Assembly (NCBI RefSeq): GCF_030268885.1
Contig: NZ_BSSA01000001.1
Span: 372,001-436,000, forward strand
Origin: Kitasatospora phosalacinea
Lineage (GTDB): Bacteria > Actinomycetota > Actinomycetes > Streptomycetales > Streptomycetaceae
Length of the DNA: 64,000 nt
Direction: 5' to 3'
Below the pieces are notes generated by a model. It was not told where the DNA came from and did no database searches. It saw only the letters and a list, made by a program, of their open reading frames with translations. This document shows positions 35,028-44,932 of this stretch, piece by piece. The first letter of the stretch is position 1. Each line of letters begins with the position of its first letter. The translations under genes were made by a program, and so were the position numbers.

Positions 35028-35792
35028 ATGAAGCGTTTCGAAGACCGCCGCGTCCTGGTCACCGGCGCCGGATCCGGCATCGGCCGGGCCACCGTCCACC
35101 GCATCCTGGCCGAGGGCGGCACCGTCGTCGCCGCCGACGTCGTCGCCGCGGGACTCGACGCCACCCGCGCGCAGGCCGAGGCCGACGGCACCGCGGACCG
35201 CCTGAGCACCGTCGTCGTCGACATCTCCGACGAGGAGTCCGTCCGGGCCGGCATCGGCGGCGCGATCGCCGGGCTCGGCGGTCTGGACGTGCTGGTCAAC
35301 GCCGCGGGCATCCTGCGCTCCGCGCACACCGAGCGGACCACCCTGGAGTTCTGGAACCGCATGCTGGCGGTCAACCTCACCGGCACCTTCCTGGTCACCC
35401 GCGAGGCGCTGCCCGCGCTGCTCGCCACCGGCCGCGGCGTGGTGGTCAACTTCTCCTCCACCTCCGCCTCCTTCGCCCACCCCTACATGGCCGCGTACGC
35501 CGCGACCAAGGGCGGCATCCAGTCCTTCACCCACGCCATCGCCGCCGAGTACGCCGGGCGGGGCCTGCGCGCCGTCAGCGTCGCGCCCGGCTCGATCGCC
35601 TCCGGGATGACCGCCGACCCCGGCCTGCCCGAGGACGCCGACACGTCCTGGTTCGCCAAGCTCCGGCCCGCCCTCGGCCAGGGCTTCGCCGGCCCCGAGA
35701 CGGTGGCCGGCGTGATCGCCATGCTGGCCTCCGACGACGGGGCGTTCGTCACCGGCACCGAGATCCGGATCGACGGCGGCACCCACGCCTGA
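35028..35792 (+). CDS. SDR-family NAD(P)-dependent oxidoreductase
   Basis: A 254-residue classical short-chain dehydrogenase. The cofactor motif is TGAGSGIG (12-19), NAAG is in LVNAAGI, the catalytic Ser lies in NFSSTSASF, and the Tyr/Lys pair is YAATK near 158-162. The C terminus ends in the FVTGTEIRIDGGTHA loop typical of 3-oxoacyl-ACP-reductase-like enzymes. The substrate is not evident. GGGAGAC precedes the ATG. Likely repressed by the divergent TetR protein. Confidence 0.9.
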   Translation: MKRFEDRRVLVTGAGSGIGRATVHRILAEGGTVVAADVVAAGLDATRAQAEADGTADRLSTVVVDISDEESVRAGIGGAIAGLGGLDVLVNAAGILRSAHTERTTLEFWNRMLAVNLTGTFLVTREALPALLATGRGVVVNFSSTSASFAHPYMAAYAATKGGIQSFTHAIAAEYAGRGLRAVSVAPGSIASGMTADPGLPEDADTSWFAKLRPALGQGFAGPETVAGVIAMLASDDGAFVTGTEIRIDGGTHA

Positions 35793-36019
35793 CGCCCCGG
35801 CCGACCGGCCGACCGGGCGGCCGCGGGCCGGGGCGGCGGGCGGAACCGCGGGGGCGGGTCCGGGCGTCGCTCCCGCGGCGGGCATACTGCTTGCCGCACG
35901 TGCGCCAGGCACGTCGTACGCACCGCCACGGCCGTGCCGAGCCCGTCCTTCCTCCCTCCGGCTCGCGGACGCGCGCCGCGGGCGGAGGACCGCAACGGAA
36001 GGCACGGGGACCACGGGGC

Positions 36020-37207
36020 ATGGGGCTGACCAGCACGACACTGCTGCTGTTCACGATCGAGGTCGCGGTGGCGGCACTGGGAGCCACCGTCTGGTGGTGG
36101 CCCGCCCTCGCCCGGCGGCACTGGCGGGCGGTGCTGGGACGGATCGGCATGCTGCTCGGCAGCCAGCTCGCGCTGCTGGCCGTGATCGGCCTGCTGGCGA
36201 ACAACTACTTCTCGTTCTACAGCAGTTGGAACGACCTGCTGGGCACCGGCCCGGACGCCCCGGTCGCCGTCCGGGCCGCCGCCGCGCCCGCGCCCGCCCC
36301 CGGCCCGTCGACCTCCGCCGCCGCCACCCCCGGCACCGAGCCCGACCCGCCGAACCTCCCCGTCCTGCCCGCCCGGGAGACCGGCCGCGAACCCGTCAAC
36401 ACCGCGGGGCCGCGCGACCCGCAGCGGGTCGGCGAGATCCGCGCCGTCACGATCCCCGGCGCCCGCACCGGCCTGAGCACCGACGGCTACGTCTACCTGC
36501 CCCCGCAGTACTTCCAGCTCGGCAACGAGCAGCGCAGGTTCCCCGCGATCATCGCCATGACCGGCTTCCCCGGCGACGCCAAGGCCCTGATCACCCGCTT
36601 CAACTACCCCGGCGTCGCCCTCGACGAGATCCGGGCCGGACGGATGCGGCCCACCGTCCTCGTGCTGATGCGGCCCTCGCCCGCGATGCCCGCCGACCCC
36701 GAGTGCGAGGACGTGCCCGGCGGGACGCAGGCCGGCACCTACTTCGCCAAGGACGTCCCGCGCGCGATCGCCGCCACCTACCGGGTCGCCACCGGCCCCG
36801 GCGGCTGGGGCGTCATGGGCAACTCCACCGGCGGCTACTGCGCCGCCAAGCTCGCCATGCGGCACCCCGAGGTCTTCGCGGGCGGCGTCTCCATCTCCGG
36901 CTACCTCAAGGCCGCCGAGGACGTCACCACCGGCGACCTGTTCAAGGGCAGCCAGCAGCGCCGCGACGAGGCCGACCTGCTGTGGCGCCTGCGCAACCTG
37001 CCCGCGCCCGCCACCGGCGTCATGCTCAGCGGCGCCGAGAAGGGCGACGGCGACTTCCGCGCCGAGGCCGACGCCTTCACCGCCGCCGCGAAACCGCCGC
37101 TGACCGTCGCCGTGGCCTCCGTCCCGGAGGGCGGCCACAACTACACGACCTGGATCAAACTGCTCCCGGCCGGGTTCCAGTTCCTGTCGCAGCGCCTGAC
37201 CGCGTAG
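36020..37207 (+). CDS. Membrane-anchored esterase (antigen 85/esterase D-like alpha/beta hydrolase)
   Basis: A 395-residue protein. Two N-terminal TM helices (TTLLLFTIEVAVAALGATVW; GMLLGSQLALLAVIGLLA) are followed by a Pro/Ala-rich linker (about 85-130) and an esterase domain. The nucleophile is in MGNSTGGYCAAKLA and the catalytic His probably in PEGGHNYTTW. YVYLPPQYFQ and PAIIAMTGFPG fit the Esterase_D/Fbp (mycolyltransferase-like) family. The catalytic domain should face outside the membrane. Streptomycetes lack mycolic acids, so the substrate is unknown. Confidence 0.82.
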   Translation: MGLTSTTLLLFTIEVAVAALGATVWWWPALARRHWRAVLGRIGMLLGSQLALLAVIGLLANNYFSFYSSWNDLLGTGPDAPVAVRAAAAPAPAPGPSTSAAATPGTEPDPPNLPVLPARETGREPVNTAGPRDPQRVGEIRAVTIPGARTGLSTDGYVYLPPQYFQLGNEQRRFPAIIAMTGFPGDAKALITRFNYPGVALDEIRAGRMRPTVLVLMRPSPAMPADPECEDVPGGTQAGTYFAKDVPRAIAATYRVATGPGGWGVMGNSTGGYCAAKLAMRHPEVFAGGVSISGYLKAAEDVTTGDLFKGSQQRRDEADLLWRLRNLPAPATGVMLSGAEKGDGDFRAEADAFTAAAKPPLTVAVASVPEGGHNYTTWIKLLPAGFQFLSQRLTA

Positions 37208-37229
37208 CCCGGCGACGGCGCCCGCGGTC

Positions 37230-37694
37230 TCAGCCCAGCTCCAGAGCACCCACCGTCTGGCCCCCGCTGGTCTCTCCGGTCGGGCGGAAACCGAGGGCCA
37301 GGTAGAAACCCGCCGGGCCGTCCGCGCCGGGATGCCAGGTGGTGGTCAGGCGCGTGCCCCCTCGGCGCCGGATCTCGTCGGCCACGGACCGCACCGCGAA
37401 GCGCCCGTAGCCCCGGCCCTGCTTCCCGTCGGCGATGTTGAGACGCCAGAGTCCGGAGCGGAAGTCGGTGCCCTCGCCGGTCCAGTCGATGTCGAAGAAC
37501 GCCATGAGGAAGCCGACGGCTTCGGCGCCGTCGCAGACGAGCCGGGGCCACGCGACGCCGGGGTGGACGTACGCCTCGGCGAGCGACTTCACCACGGGCG
37601 CCACCAGGTGCTCCTGGTCGGGGGCGACGCGCAGCTCGACGGCGCGTTCGAAGTTGTCGGGGGTGATCTCTTGCAGGTGCAGCGAAGTCGGCAT
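37230..37694 (-). CDS. GNAT-family N-acetyltransferase
   Basis: A 154-residue single-domain protein with the GNAT fold: LHLQEITPDNFERAVELRV at the start, an acetyl-CoA-binding loop in KQGRGYGRFAVRSVADEI (motif A, Q/RxxGxG/A) and FYLALGFRPTGE at the end. It resembles spermidine or small-molecule acetyltransferases. The substrate is unknown. Confidence 0.85.
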   Translation of the reverse strand: MPTSLHLQEITPDNFERAVELRVAPDQEHLVAPVVKSLAEAYVHPGVAWPRLVCDGAEAVGFLMAFFDIDWTGEGTDFRSGLWRLNIADGKQGRGYGRFAVRSVADEIRRRGGTRLTTTWHPGADGPAGFYLALGFRPTGETSGGQTVGALELG

Positions 37695-37784
37695 GTCCGC
37701 ACTCTAGTGACCTGCCGGGACCCGGCCGCGGGCTCGACGACCTCGCGGGCGGCGCCGGGGGGCGCCCGCGAGGTTCGCGTCCGG

Positions 37785-38123
37785 CTACCGGGCGGGGGTG
37801 AGGGTGCCGGTGTGCAGTTCGCCGACCCGGCCGGTCTCGCCCTCCCACGTCCAGAACACCTTGACCGTCAGGGCGTCGAGGTCCATCACGTGGCTGACGG
37901 TGATGCCGCTGCGCTCCGTCCAGGAGACGAACCAGACGTTCGGGGCGACCGCCGCCACGTGCAGCGGGACGTCCTCGTACTGTCCGGCCGACTCGCCCAG
38001 GCCCTCCCAGCGCAGCCGGGTGCCGTCCGCGGAGTAGGAGTTGCGGAAGGAAGCGCCGTTGTCGACCTCGAAGAGGTAGGTGCGGCCGGCGAAGCCCGGC
38101 AGGGGGGCGTTCATGGGGGTCAT
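37785..38123 (-). CDS. MoaF-like lipocalin-fold protein
   Basis: A 112-residue protein (MTPMNAPLPGFAGRTYLFEV) with short alternating strands: GRTYLFEVDNG, SFRNSYSADGTRLRWEG, VWFVSWTERSGITVSHVMD, TVKVFWTWEG. This is like the MoaF domain, a small beta-barrel seen in molybdopterin-associated and other proteins. AAGGA precedes the ATG at 38123; the frame is open upstream to 38186. The ligand is unknown and the family assignment is tentative. Confidence 0.55.
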   Translation of the reverse strand: MTPMNAPLPGFAGRTYLFEVDNGASFRNSYSADGTRLRWEGLGESAGQYEDVPLHVAAVAPNVWFVSWTERSGITVSHVMDLDALTVKVFWTWEGETGRVGELHTGTLTPAR

Positions 38124-38231
38124 CGGTCCTTCGGGCGGATCGGTTCGGCGGAGCGGGTACGACCGGGTCGGCCGCACCCGCCCCAAACCTATCGGACCGC
38201 GGCCCCCGCCGGGGCCCCGATCCGGGGCGGG

Positions 38232-38627
38232 TCAGCAGCCGAAGTTGACCCGGTAGAACGTCGCGTAGTGGTCGGAGGTGTAGTAGTCCTCGTGGTAGAC
38301 CTTGCCGGTGACGATCCGCCGGGCGCCGCGGGTCGAACTGCCCGGGGTGATCACCGTGTACTCGTGGTAGTAGCCGGACGCCTGCGCGGGCAGGACGCCC
38401 TCCCGGTTCTGGAACACCACGCCGTCCTGCGAGTACGGGAACGGCCCGCCCGCGTCGATCAGCCGGATGGTGTCGCGGCCCTGGCTGGGCAGCGCCGTGT
38501 AGCAGATGTTCCCGCTGACCGCGGCCTGCGCCTCGCCGGCGGCCACGACGGACGGGGCGAGGGCCAGCAGGCCGAGGGCGGCGACCGAGACGGCACGGAT
38601 CTTCAACGCGCGTAGAGTCATTCGCAT
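38232..38627 (-). CDS. Secreted guanyl-specific ribonuclease (RNase Sa family)
   Basis: A 131-residue precursor with a signal peptide (about 1-36, ending AQA) and a mature domain almost superposable on RNase Sa (GPFPYSQDGVVFQNRE, YYHEYTVITPG). The catalytic residues are Glu89, Arg104 and His120, with the same spacing as Glu54, Arg69 and His85 of RNase Sa. Cys42 and Cys131 match its disulfide (spacing 89). It cleaves single-stranded RNA 3' of guanine outside the cell. No barstar-like inhibitor gene is adjacent. A weak ribosome site leaves the start (38627 or 38621) slightly uncertain. Confidence 0.92.
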   Translation of the reverse strand: MRMTLRALKIRAVSVAALGLLALAPSVVAAGEAQAAVSGNICYTALPSQGRDTIRLIDAGGPFPYSQDGVVFQNREGVLPAQASGYYHEYTVITPGSSTRGARRIVTGKVYHEDYYTSDHYATFYRVNFGC

Positions 38628-38834
38628 GCCAGCAGTCTGACGCCCCGTCCGCTCCGGCGGAACCCTTGACGCGAACACTTCACCAGTGGGCCACCGGCGG
38701 GCCACCGGCGTGCCACCGCGCCGCTCCGTCCAGGACGCGGTCGAGCGGCGGACGGCCACGGCGGGGGTGCTGAACGCCGGGCCGGGATCCGGGCGCGGCG
38801 TGGTGTGAGAGTGCTCTCAGCCAGGGCGGGAGCC

Positions 38835-38864
38835 TTGGAGACAAAGCGACAATCTGCCTAGCCT
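38835..38864 (+). promoter_or_regulatory. Putative promoter for the riboswitch-GH16 transcript
   Basis: TTGGAG (38835-38840) and TAGCCT (38859-38864) are separated by 18 bp on the plus strand, giving a vegetative-type promoter about 85 bp before the riboswitch. Assigned by pattern only. Confidence 0.35.
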
Positions 38865-38894
38865 GCGGATGCGCCCCGGACGGGGCGCATCCGC
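38865..38894. promoter_or_regulatory. Perfect 13-bp hairpin at the start of the GH16 5' region
   Basis: GCGGATGCGCCCC (38865-38877) pairs with 38882-38894 around the loop GGAC. It begins directly after the putative -10 box and may cap the 5' end of the transcript; otherwise it is a separator between the divergent RNase and GH16 genes. Confidence 0.5.
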
Positions 38895-38950
38895 CGTCGG
38901 GACGCCGAATCCTGCCCGGTCGACGGCGTTCCCACAGCACACCACGGGCG

Positions 38951-39119
38951 GGAGCGGGGGACCCACGGCAGTACGCCGTGCCCGGCCACCGCCCCTGCCC
39001 GGCGGTGGGGACCGGGCGCGGCTCGGGGTGAAGCCGCGCGCGTGCGTGCGGCCGGGCGCGTGCGGTGACCTCCGCGGCGGACCGAACCCGACAGCTCACC
39101 TCGCAGGCGTCGCGGAGGA
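38951..39119 (+). promoter_or_regulatory. c-di-AMP riboswitch (ydaO-yuaA type) controlling the GH16 gene
   Basis: The conserved ydaO signatures appear in order: GGGGGACCCA near 38956, CTCGGGGTGAAGCC near 39022-39035, and the 3' core CCGAACCCGACAGCTCACCT followed by CGCAGGCG (39082-39109). The core is flanked by complementary TCCGCG/CGCGGA arms (39071-39076 and 39111-39116). It ends at the GGAGGA ribosome site of the gene starting at 39128. In actinobacteria this class sits before cell-wall hydrolase genes such as rpfA and turns them off when c-di-AMP is high. Confidence 0.8.
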
Positions 39120-39127
39120 CCCACCCC

Positions 39128-40285
39128 ATGCGACCCACGCCCCTCACCCGTACCGCCCCCGCCCGGCTCGGCGTCCTGGCCGGTGCCGCCGCCCTGGTCG
39201 GCGTCCCGCTCGCCGCCGGGCCCGCCGCGGCCTACACCACCGGCACCGTCAGCGTCGTCCAGGACCGGCTCGCCCCGACCGGGATGACCGCCGGCACTGC
39301 GAGCACCGCCTCGCTCACCCTGCACGCGAGCCGCTGCTTCACCGCGAAGACCGTCGGCGTCGGCGTCCGCGACGCGGCCGGGACCAACCTGGACTTCCCC
39401 GGCAGCGCGAGCAACGTCCGGATCTGCCCCGGCGGCGCCACCGTCACCACCGGCGCCCGCACCCTGCCGGCCGGGAGCTACACCCAGTTCGGGTTCTGGC
39501 AGGACACCGCGGGCGGCTGGCACAACCTGCCCGCGCGGACGCTCACCGTGGCCGACGCCGCGCCGAGCACCCCGGCCGCCCCCGCCGTGCCCGCCCCCGC
39601 CCAGGGCAAGGCGCTGACCTGGGCGGAGGAGTTCTCCGGGCCGATCGCCTGGGGCAGCAAGTGGACCGGCGACCGCAGCAGCGCGTACCGCTACGGCAAC
39701 CACAACCCCGACGACAACAAGCTGGACTGGCTGGCCCCGTCCGCCGTCACCGTCTCCGGCGGCGTCGCCACCTTCACCGCCACCCCGTCCGCGCACACCC
39801 TGGAGAACGGCAAGCAGGCCTGGGACACCGGGCTGCTCACCACCGAGTACAGCCAGGACGGCTTCCAGGTCCGCACCGGCGACTACATCGAGGCCCGGGT
39901 GGAACTGCCCTCCGGCACCGGCGCCTGGCCCGCGCTGTGGACCTGGAAGGACGGCAACAACGAGATCGACAGCTTCGAGTACCACCCCGACAACCCGAAC
40001 CTGCTGGAGCTCTCCAACCGGATCCGCTCCGGCCTGAACTACCACACCGACGCGAACGCGATCGCCCCCGACCGCTGGGTCACCGTCGGCACGTACTACG
40101 GCGCCGACTCGGTCGACTGGTACGTCAACGGCACGAAGGTGTTCTCCGACGGGACGGGCGTCGGCGCGAACTGGTCGGCCTACCCCATCCTCAACCTGTC
40201 GCTCAGCGCCGGGCAGTACCACCCGGCGGCGAGCGGCAGCGCGCCGATCGCGTTCAGCGCCGACTACCTGCGGGTCTACCGGTGA
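39128..40285 (+). CDS. Secreted glycoside hydrolase family 16 enzyme
   Basis: A 385-residue protein: signal peptide (1-35, ending AAAY), an N-terminal immunoglobulin-like domain with two cysteines (about 36-140), a Pro/Ala linker, then a GH16 jelly roll (about 155-385). The catalytic motif EIDSFE gives nucleophile Glu279 and acid/base Glu284, in WTWKDGNNEIDSFEYH. The family includes beta-glucanases (laminarinase, lichenase) and agarases. The specificity is not readable here. A ydaO riboswitch in its leader ties it to cell-wall or osmotic control by c-di-AMP. Confidence 0.9.
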   Translation: MRPTPLTRTAPARLGVLAGAAALVGVPLAAGPAAAYTTGTVSVVQDRLAPTGMTAGTASTASLTLHASRCFTAKTVGVGVRDAAGTNLDFPGSASNVRICPGGATVTTGARTLPAGSYTQFGFWQDTAGGWHNLPARTLTVADAAPSTPAAPAVPAPAQGKALTWAEEFSGPIAWGSKWTGDRSSAYRYGNHNPDDNKLDWLAPSAVTVSGGVATFTATPSAHTLENGKQAWDTGLLTTEYSQDGFQVRTGDYIEARVELPSGTGAWPALWTWKDGNNEIDSFEYHPDNPNLLELSNRIRSGLNYHTDANAIAPDRWVTVGTYYGADSVDWYVNGTKVFSDGTGVGANWSAYPILNLSLSAGQYHPAASGSAPIAFSADYLRVYR

Positions 40286-40302
40286 CGGGGCGCTGAGCGC
40301 GG

Positions 40303-40752
40303 TCAGGAGACGGTGAGCACGAACGGCGTCCGGTCGTTCGCCGGGTCGTGGTCGTCCGCGCTCACCACCCGCACCTGCCCCAGGGTCCTCAGGCCGTGCG
40401 GCAGGTGCGCGTCGGCCCGCACCGGGACCAGGGCCGTGGCCGAGCGCAGCGGCGGCAGGCCGGCCGGGAAGGTGCAGCTGACGGTCCGGCCGGCCGCGGT
40501 GCAGGAGGACGGGAAGTAGGGGCCCTCCGGGCTGAAGCCCGGGGGGAGGTCGATCACCACGGTGAAGGGCGAAGCGGCCGCCTGCGGGCCGCGGTTGGCC
40601 ACGAAGGCGTGCACCGTGGTCGTCCCGCCCGGGGCCACCGGGTCCGGGTCGAGGCGCACCACCTCGAGGTCCGAGTCCGACGGCGCGGCGGCCGCGCCCA
40701 GGGCGCCCAGCGCGAGCGCGGGGGCGGCGAGCAGGGAGAGGAGACGGTGCAC
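40303..40752 (-). CDS. Secreted small protein with DUF11-like beta-sandwich
   Basis: A 149-residue protein: signal peptide (VHRLLSLLAAPALALGALGAAAA) and one domain with DLEVVRLDPDPVAPGGTTTV, FVANRGPQAAASPFTVVIDL, CTAAGRTVSCTFPAGLPPL and ANDRTPFVLTV. This is the CARDB/DUF11 pattern of secreted adhesin-like modules, with one Cys pair. GTG 40752 is preceded by AGGAGGA. It is convergent with the GH16 gene. Function unknown. Confidence 0.7.
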   Translation of the reverse strand: MHRLLSLLAAPALALGALGAAAAPSDSDLEVVRLDPDPVAPGGTTTVHAFVANRGPQAAASPFTVVIDLPPGFSPEGPYFPSSCTAAGRTVSCTFPAGLPPLRSATALVPVRADAHLPHGLRTLGQVRVVSADDHDPANDRTPFVLTVS

Positions 40753-40958
40753 GGGTGTCCTCCTGCGGAGCGTGGGGTTGCGGGTACTCAGCGTAGTCGC
40801 AGCCCCCGGTGACCGGGCCGGAGCACGCCGCGCCGCCCGGTCCCGCGGTGTCGGACCCGACCGCTCCGACCACGGCGGGCCCGTCCGCCCCGCCCGGGGC
40901 CCGGCGCCGGGCCGCGGCCGGGGGAGGGGGCGTCGGGAGGTGCCGGTAGCGTGGGCGG

Positions 40959-42266
40959 ATGGGGTCTGCACGGGGCGGGGCGGGGCGGAAGTCGTGGACG
41001 GCTGAACTGCCGGAGGCGGCACGGGAGTTCCTGGCCGGGGGCGGGGTCGCCTGGGAGCCGGTGAACGAGGGGGCGGTGCGGACCTTCGCGCGCTACGTGC
41101 GGGAGTTCGCGGGGGAGCAGGAGGAGGTCGTGCTCGCCGGGCTGCGGGTCGTGACCGGCCTGGGGGAGCACTTCCGGGGGCCGGAGTACGAGGCGCTGGC
41201 CGCCGCGTACCGGGAGGCGGCCGAGGGGCGGCTCGCCGAGGTCGTGCGCAGCGCCCGGGCGTGCGCGGACCGGCTGGACGTCGCGGCCGAGGTGATCGCG
41301 GTCGCGCAGAGCGAGGCGGTCGAGGAGCTGACGGCGCTGGCCGCCGACCGCACCCGGTCGGCGCCCGCGCGCCTGGCCGCCGCGCGCCGGTGCATCGCGC
41401 GCCTGGAAGGGCACTTGGGGCAGTACGTGGAGGAGCAGGTCAACGAGGGGGCGATCGGGCAGCTGCTGGTGGTCGTCGAGCGGGCCTCCCGGACGCCGGA
41501 GGAGCCGGGGGAGGGGGAGCTGCGCGCCGCGTACGGCGGGCGGAGGGGCGGCGGCAGGAACGAGCTGGTGCCGGACGAAGTGCTGCGCGGCGCACGGGAG
41601 TTGCAGCGGATCCAGGAGCGGCTGCCGTTGCTGGCGGAAGCCTTCCTGGCCCGGCTCGCGACCGTCGACTTCGAGGCCCCGGCCGGGCCGGACGACGGGC
41701 TGCTCCACGAGTTCCTGATCGACCGGGGGACGGCGGTGGCGGTGTTCGGCGCCGAGCGGATGGTCACCCTGGACGTGCGGGGGCCGGACGGGGTCGGCCA
41801 CCGGCCGACCCGGGTCTTCCTGCGGGAGGTGGGGCTGCCCGAGGACACGGTGTTCCTCGAACTGACCGAGGAGTTCTGCGGCGGCGAGGCGGAGACCGGG
41901 GACGCGTTCCGGGGACCGCACGCGCGGCCGTCCGACGCGGCGCACTGGGTGCACCTCGGCGGGTTCGACGAGGACACCTTCCACCTCGACACCGCCACCG
42001 GCGGGGTGTACTGCGTCCCGGAGGAGGCCGCCCCGCACCTGGTCGCGAGCAGCCTGGACCGCTTCGTGCTGGCCCTGGCCGCGCTGGAGGCGGAGCGCCC
42101 GTTCTACGACCCCGACCGGCAGCGCTTCGAGCACCTCGACCCGGACGGCGTGCAGGAGCGCTTCCTCGCCCTGCTGCGCCGCACCGACCCCGGTGTGCCG
42201 ACGGGCCCCGGCTCGCACTGGGCGCGCGTCCTGGAGCACGTGCGCGCGGCGCTGGACTGCTACTGA
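40959..42266 (+). CDS. Hypothetical protein with C-terminal SUKH-4-like domain
   Basis: A 435-residue cytoplasmic protein. The first 230 residues are helical and charged with no recognised family (REFAGEQEEVVLAGLRVVTG, ARLAAARRCIARLEG). The C-terminal 190 residues resemble SUKH-4 (SMI1/KNR4 superfamily): LIDRGTAVAVFG, RVFLREVGLPEDT, WVHLGGFDEDTFHLDTATGG, VYCVPEE, and VASSLDRFVLALAALE before the C terminus. SUKH proteins are often immunity proteins against nuclease toxins. No polymorphic toxin gene is adjacent. The assignment is by pattern. Confidence 0.55.
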   Translation: MGSARGGAGRKSWTAELPEAAREFLAGGGVAWEPVNEGAVRTFARYVREFAGEQEEVVLAGLRVVTGLGEHFRGPEYEALAAAYREAAEGRLAEVVRSARACADRLDVAAEVIAVAQSEAVEELTALAADRTRSAPARLAAARRCIARLEGHLGQYVEEQVNEGAIGQLLVVVERASRTPEEPGEGELRAAYGGRRGGGRNELVPDEVLRGARELQRIQERLPLLAEAFLARLATVDFEAPAGPDDGLLHEFLIDRGTAVAVFGAERMVTLDVRGPDGVGHRPTRVFLREVGLPEDTVFLELTEEFCGGEAETGDAFRGPHARPSDAAHWVHLGGFDEDTFHLDTATGGVYCVPEEAAPHLVASSLDRFVLALAALEAERPFYDPDRQRFEHLDPDGVQERFLALLRRTDPGVPTGPGSHWARVLEHVRAALDCY

Positions 42267-42289
42267 CGGCGGTCGGCCGTCGTCGAACG

Positions 42290-43060
42290 TCAGAGCACCT
42301 CGCCGAGGCGGGCGGCGATGGCCTGCATGAGGGGGACGAGTCCGGCGGTGCCGGACTGGGCTTCGAGGGCCTGGATGCGGGCCTCCGGGCCGGAGACGGA
42401 GAGCGCGGTGGGGGTGGGGGCGCCGGGGACGGCGACGGCGATGCAGCGGACGCCGATCTCCTGCTCCTGGTCGTCGACGACGTAGCCGAGCTCGCGGGCG
42501 GTGGCGAGCTGGCCGAGCAGTGCGCCGGGGTCGGTGACGGTGTGCGGGGTGTGGGCCTGGAGCGGGCCGGGGCCGAGCAGGGCGCGGGCCTCGTCCTCGG
42601 GGAGCTGGGCGAGCAGGGCCTTGCCGACGCCGGTGCAGTGCGGCTGGACGCGGCGGCCGACCTCGGTGAACATCCGCATCGAGCGGCGGGACTGCACCTG
42701 TCCGACGTAGACCACCTCGCCGCCCTCCAGGACGGCCAGGTTGGCGGTCTCGCCGGTGGCCTCCATGAGTTCGGCCAGGTAGGGGCGGGCCCAGGAGCCG
42801 AGCAGGCGCCCGGCGGTCTCGCCGAGGCGGATCAGGCGCGGGCCGAGGGTGTAGCGGCGGGCGGTGTCCTGGCGGACGTAGCCCTGGGCGACCAGGGTGC
42901 GGACCAGGCGGTGGATGGTCGGCATCGGCAGGCCGGAGGTGGCGGAGAGCTCGCTGAGGGTGGCGACGCCGCCGGAGTCGGCGAGCGCCTCGAGGAGCTG
43001 GAAGGCGCGCTCGACGGACTGCACCGATCCGGTGGTGCGTTCGGTGGAGGTGCTGGCCAC
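42290..43060 (-). CDS. allR: IclR-family repressor of the allantoin/glyoxylate genes (AllR-like)
   Basis: A 256-residue protein: winged helix (about 12-75: SVERAFQLLEALADSGG, TLSELSATSGLPMPTIHRLVRTL) and an IclR effector domain (HCTGVGKALLAQL, ARELGYVVDDQEQEIGVRC). The frame is open to 43150; GTG 43060 with AAGGGAA fits best. It is divergent from malate synthase, with a TCAACAAACCGTTGAA palindrome between them that recurs in three other promoters of the purine island. In Streptomyces coelicolor the corresponding AllR represses allantoin utilisation genes. The name here rests on context and similarity. Confidence 0.82.
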   Translation of the reverse strand: MASTSTERTTGSVQSVERAFQLLEALADSGGVATLSELSATSGLPMPTIHRLVRTLVAQGYVRQDTARRYTLGPRLIRLGETAGRLLGSWARPYLAELMEATGETANLAVLEGGEVVYVGQVQSRRSMRMFTEVGRRVQPHCTGVGKALLAQLPEDEARALLGPGPLQAHTPHTVTDPGALLGQLATARELGYVVDDQEQEIGVRCIAVAVPGAPTPTALSVSGPEARIQALEAQSGTAGLVPLMQAIAARLGEVL

Positions 43061-43106
43061 GAGCGTTCCCTTCAATGTCCGGGGAGGAGTAGAGTCCACG
43101 CGATCA

Positions 43107-43122
43107 TCAACAAACCGTTGAA
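43107..43122. promoter_or_regulatory. AllR-type operator over the aceB promoter
   Basis: TCAACAAACCGTTGAA. The last bases form a -35 box TTGAAA (43118-43123), and TAGTCT at 43141-43146 is a -10 with a 17-bp spacer. A bound repressor would cover the -35 of malate synthase. Confidence 0.65.
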
Positions 43123-43123
43123 A

Positions 43124-43159
43124 TTCTGTATCGCGGAAACTAGTCTCCACTGTACAGAA
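43124..43159. promoter_or_regulatory. Second inverted repeat in the aceB promoter
   Basis: TTCTGTA (43124-43130) is mirrored by TACAGAA (43153-43159); the right arm is part of the palindrome CTGTACAG (43150-43157). It brackets the -10 region and may bind a second regulator. Confidence 0.4.
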
Positions 43160-43185
43160 CGGAACAGCCCAAGGAGAGTCCTGCC

Positions 43186-44832
<1,647 letters not shown>

Positions 44833-44932
44833 GCGGACCGGTCGACCGGGCGAACGCCCCACGCGCTCCGCCCCGTACCGCAGGCACCCTCACACCGGCC
44901 GCGGTACGGGGCGGTCCCACGAAAGGAGCACC

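Noticed and set aside
40788..42239. 483-codon minus-strand open frame opposite the SUKH-like gene
   Set aside because: Arg/Pro/Gly-rich low-complexity translation without domain features; the plus-strand gene has normal composition.
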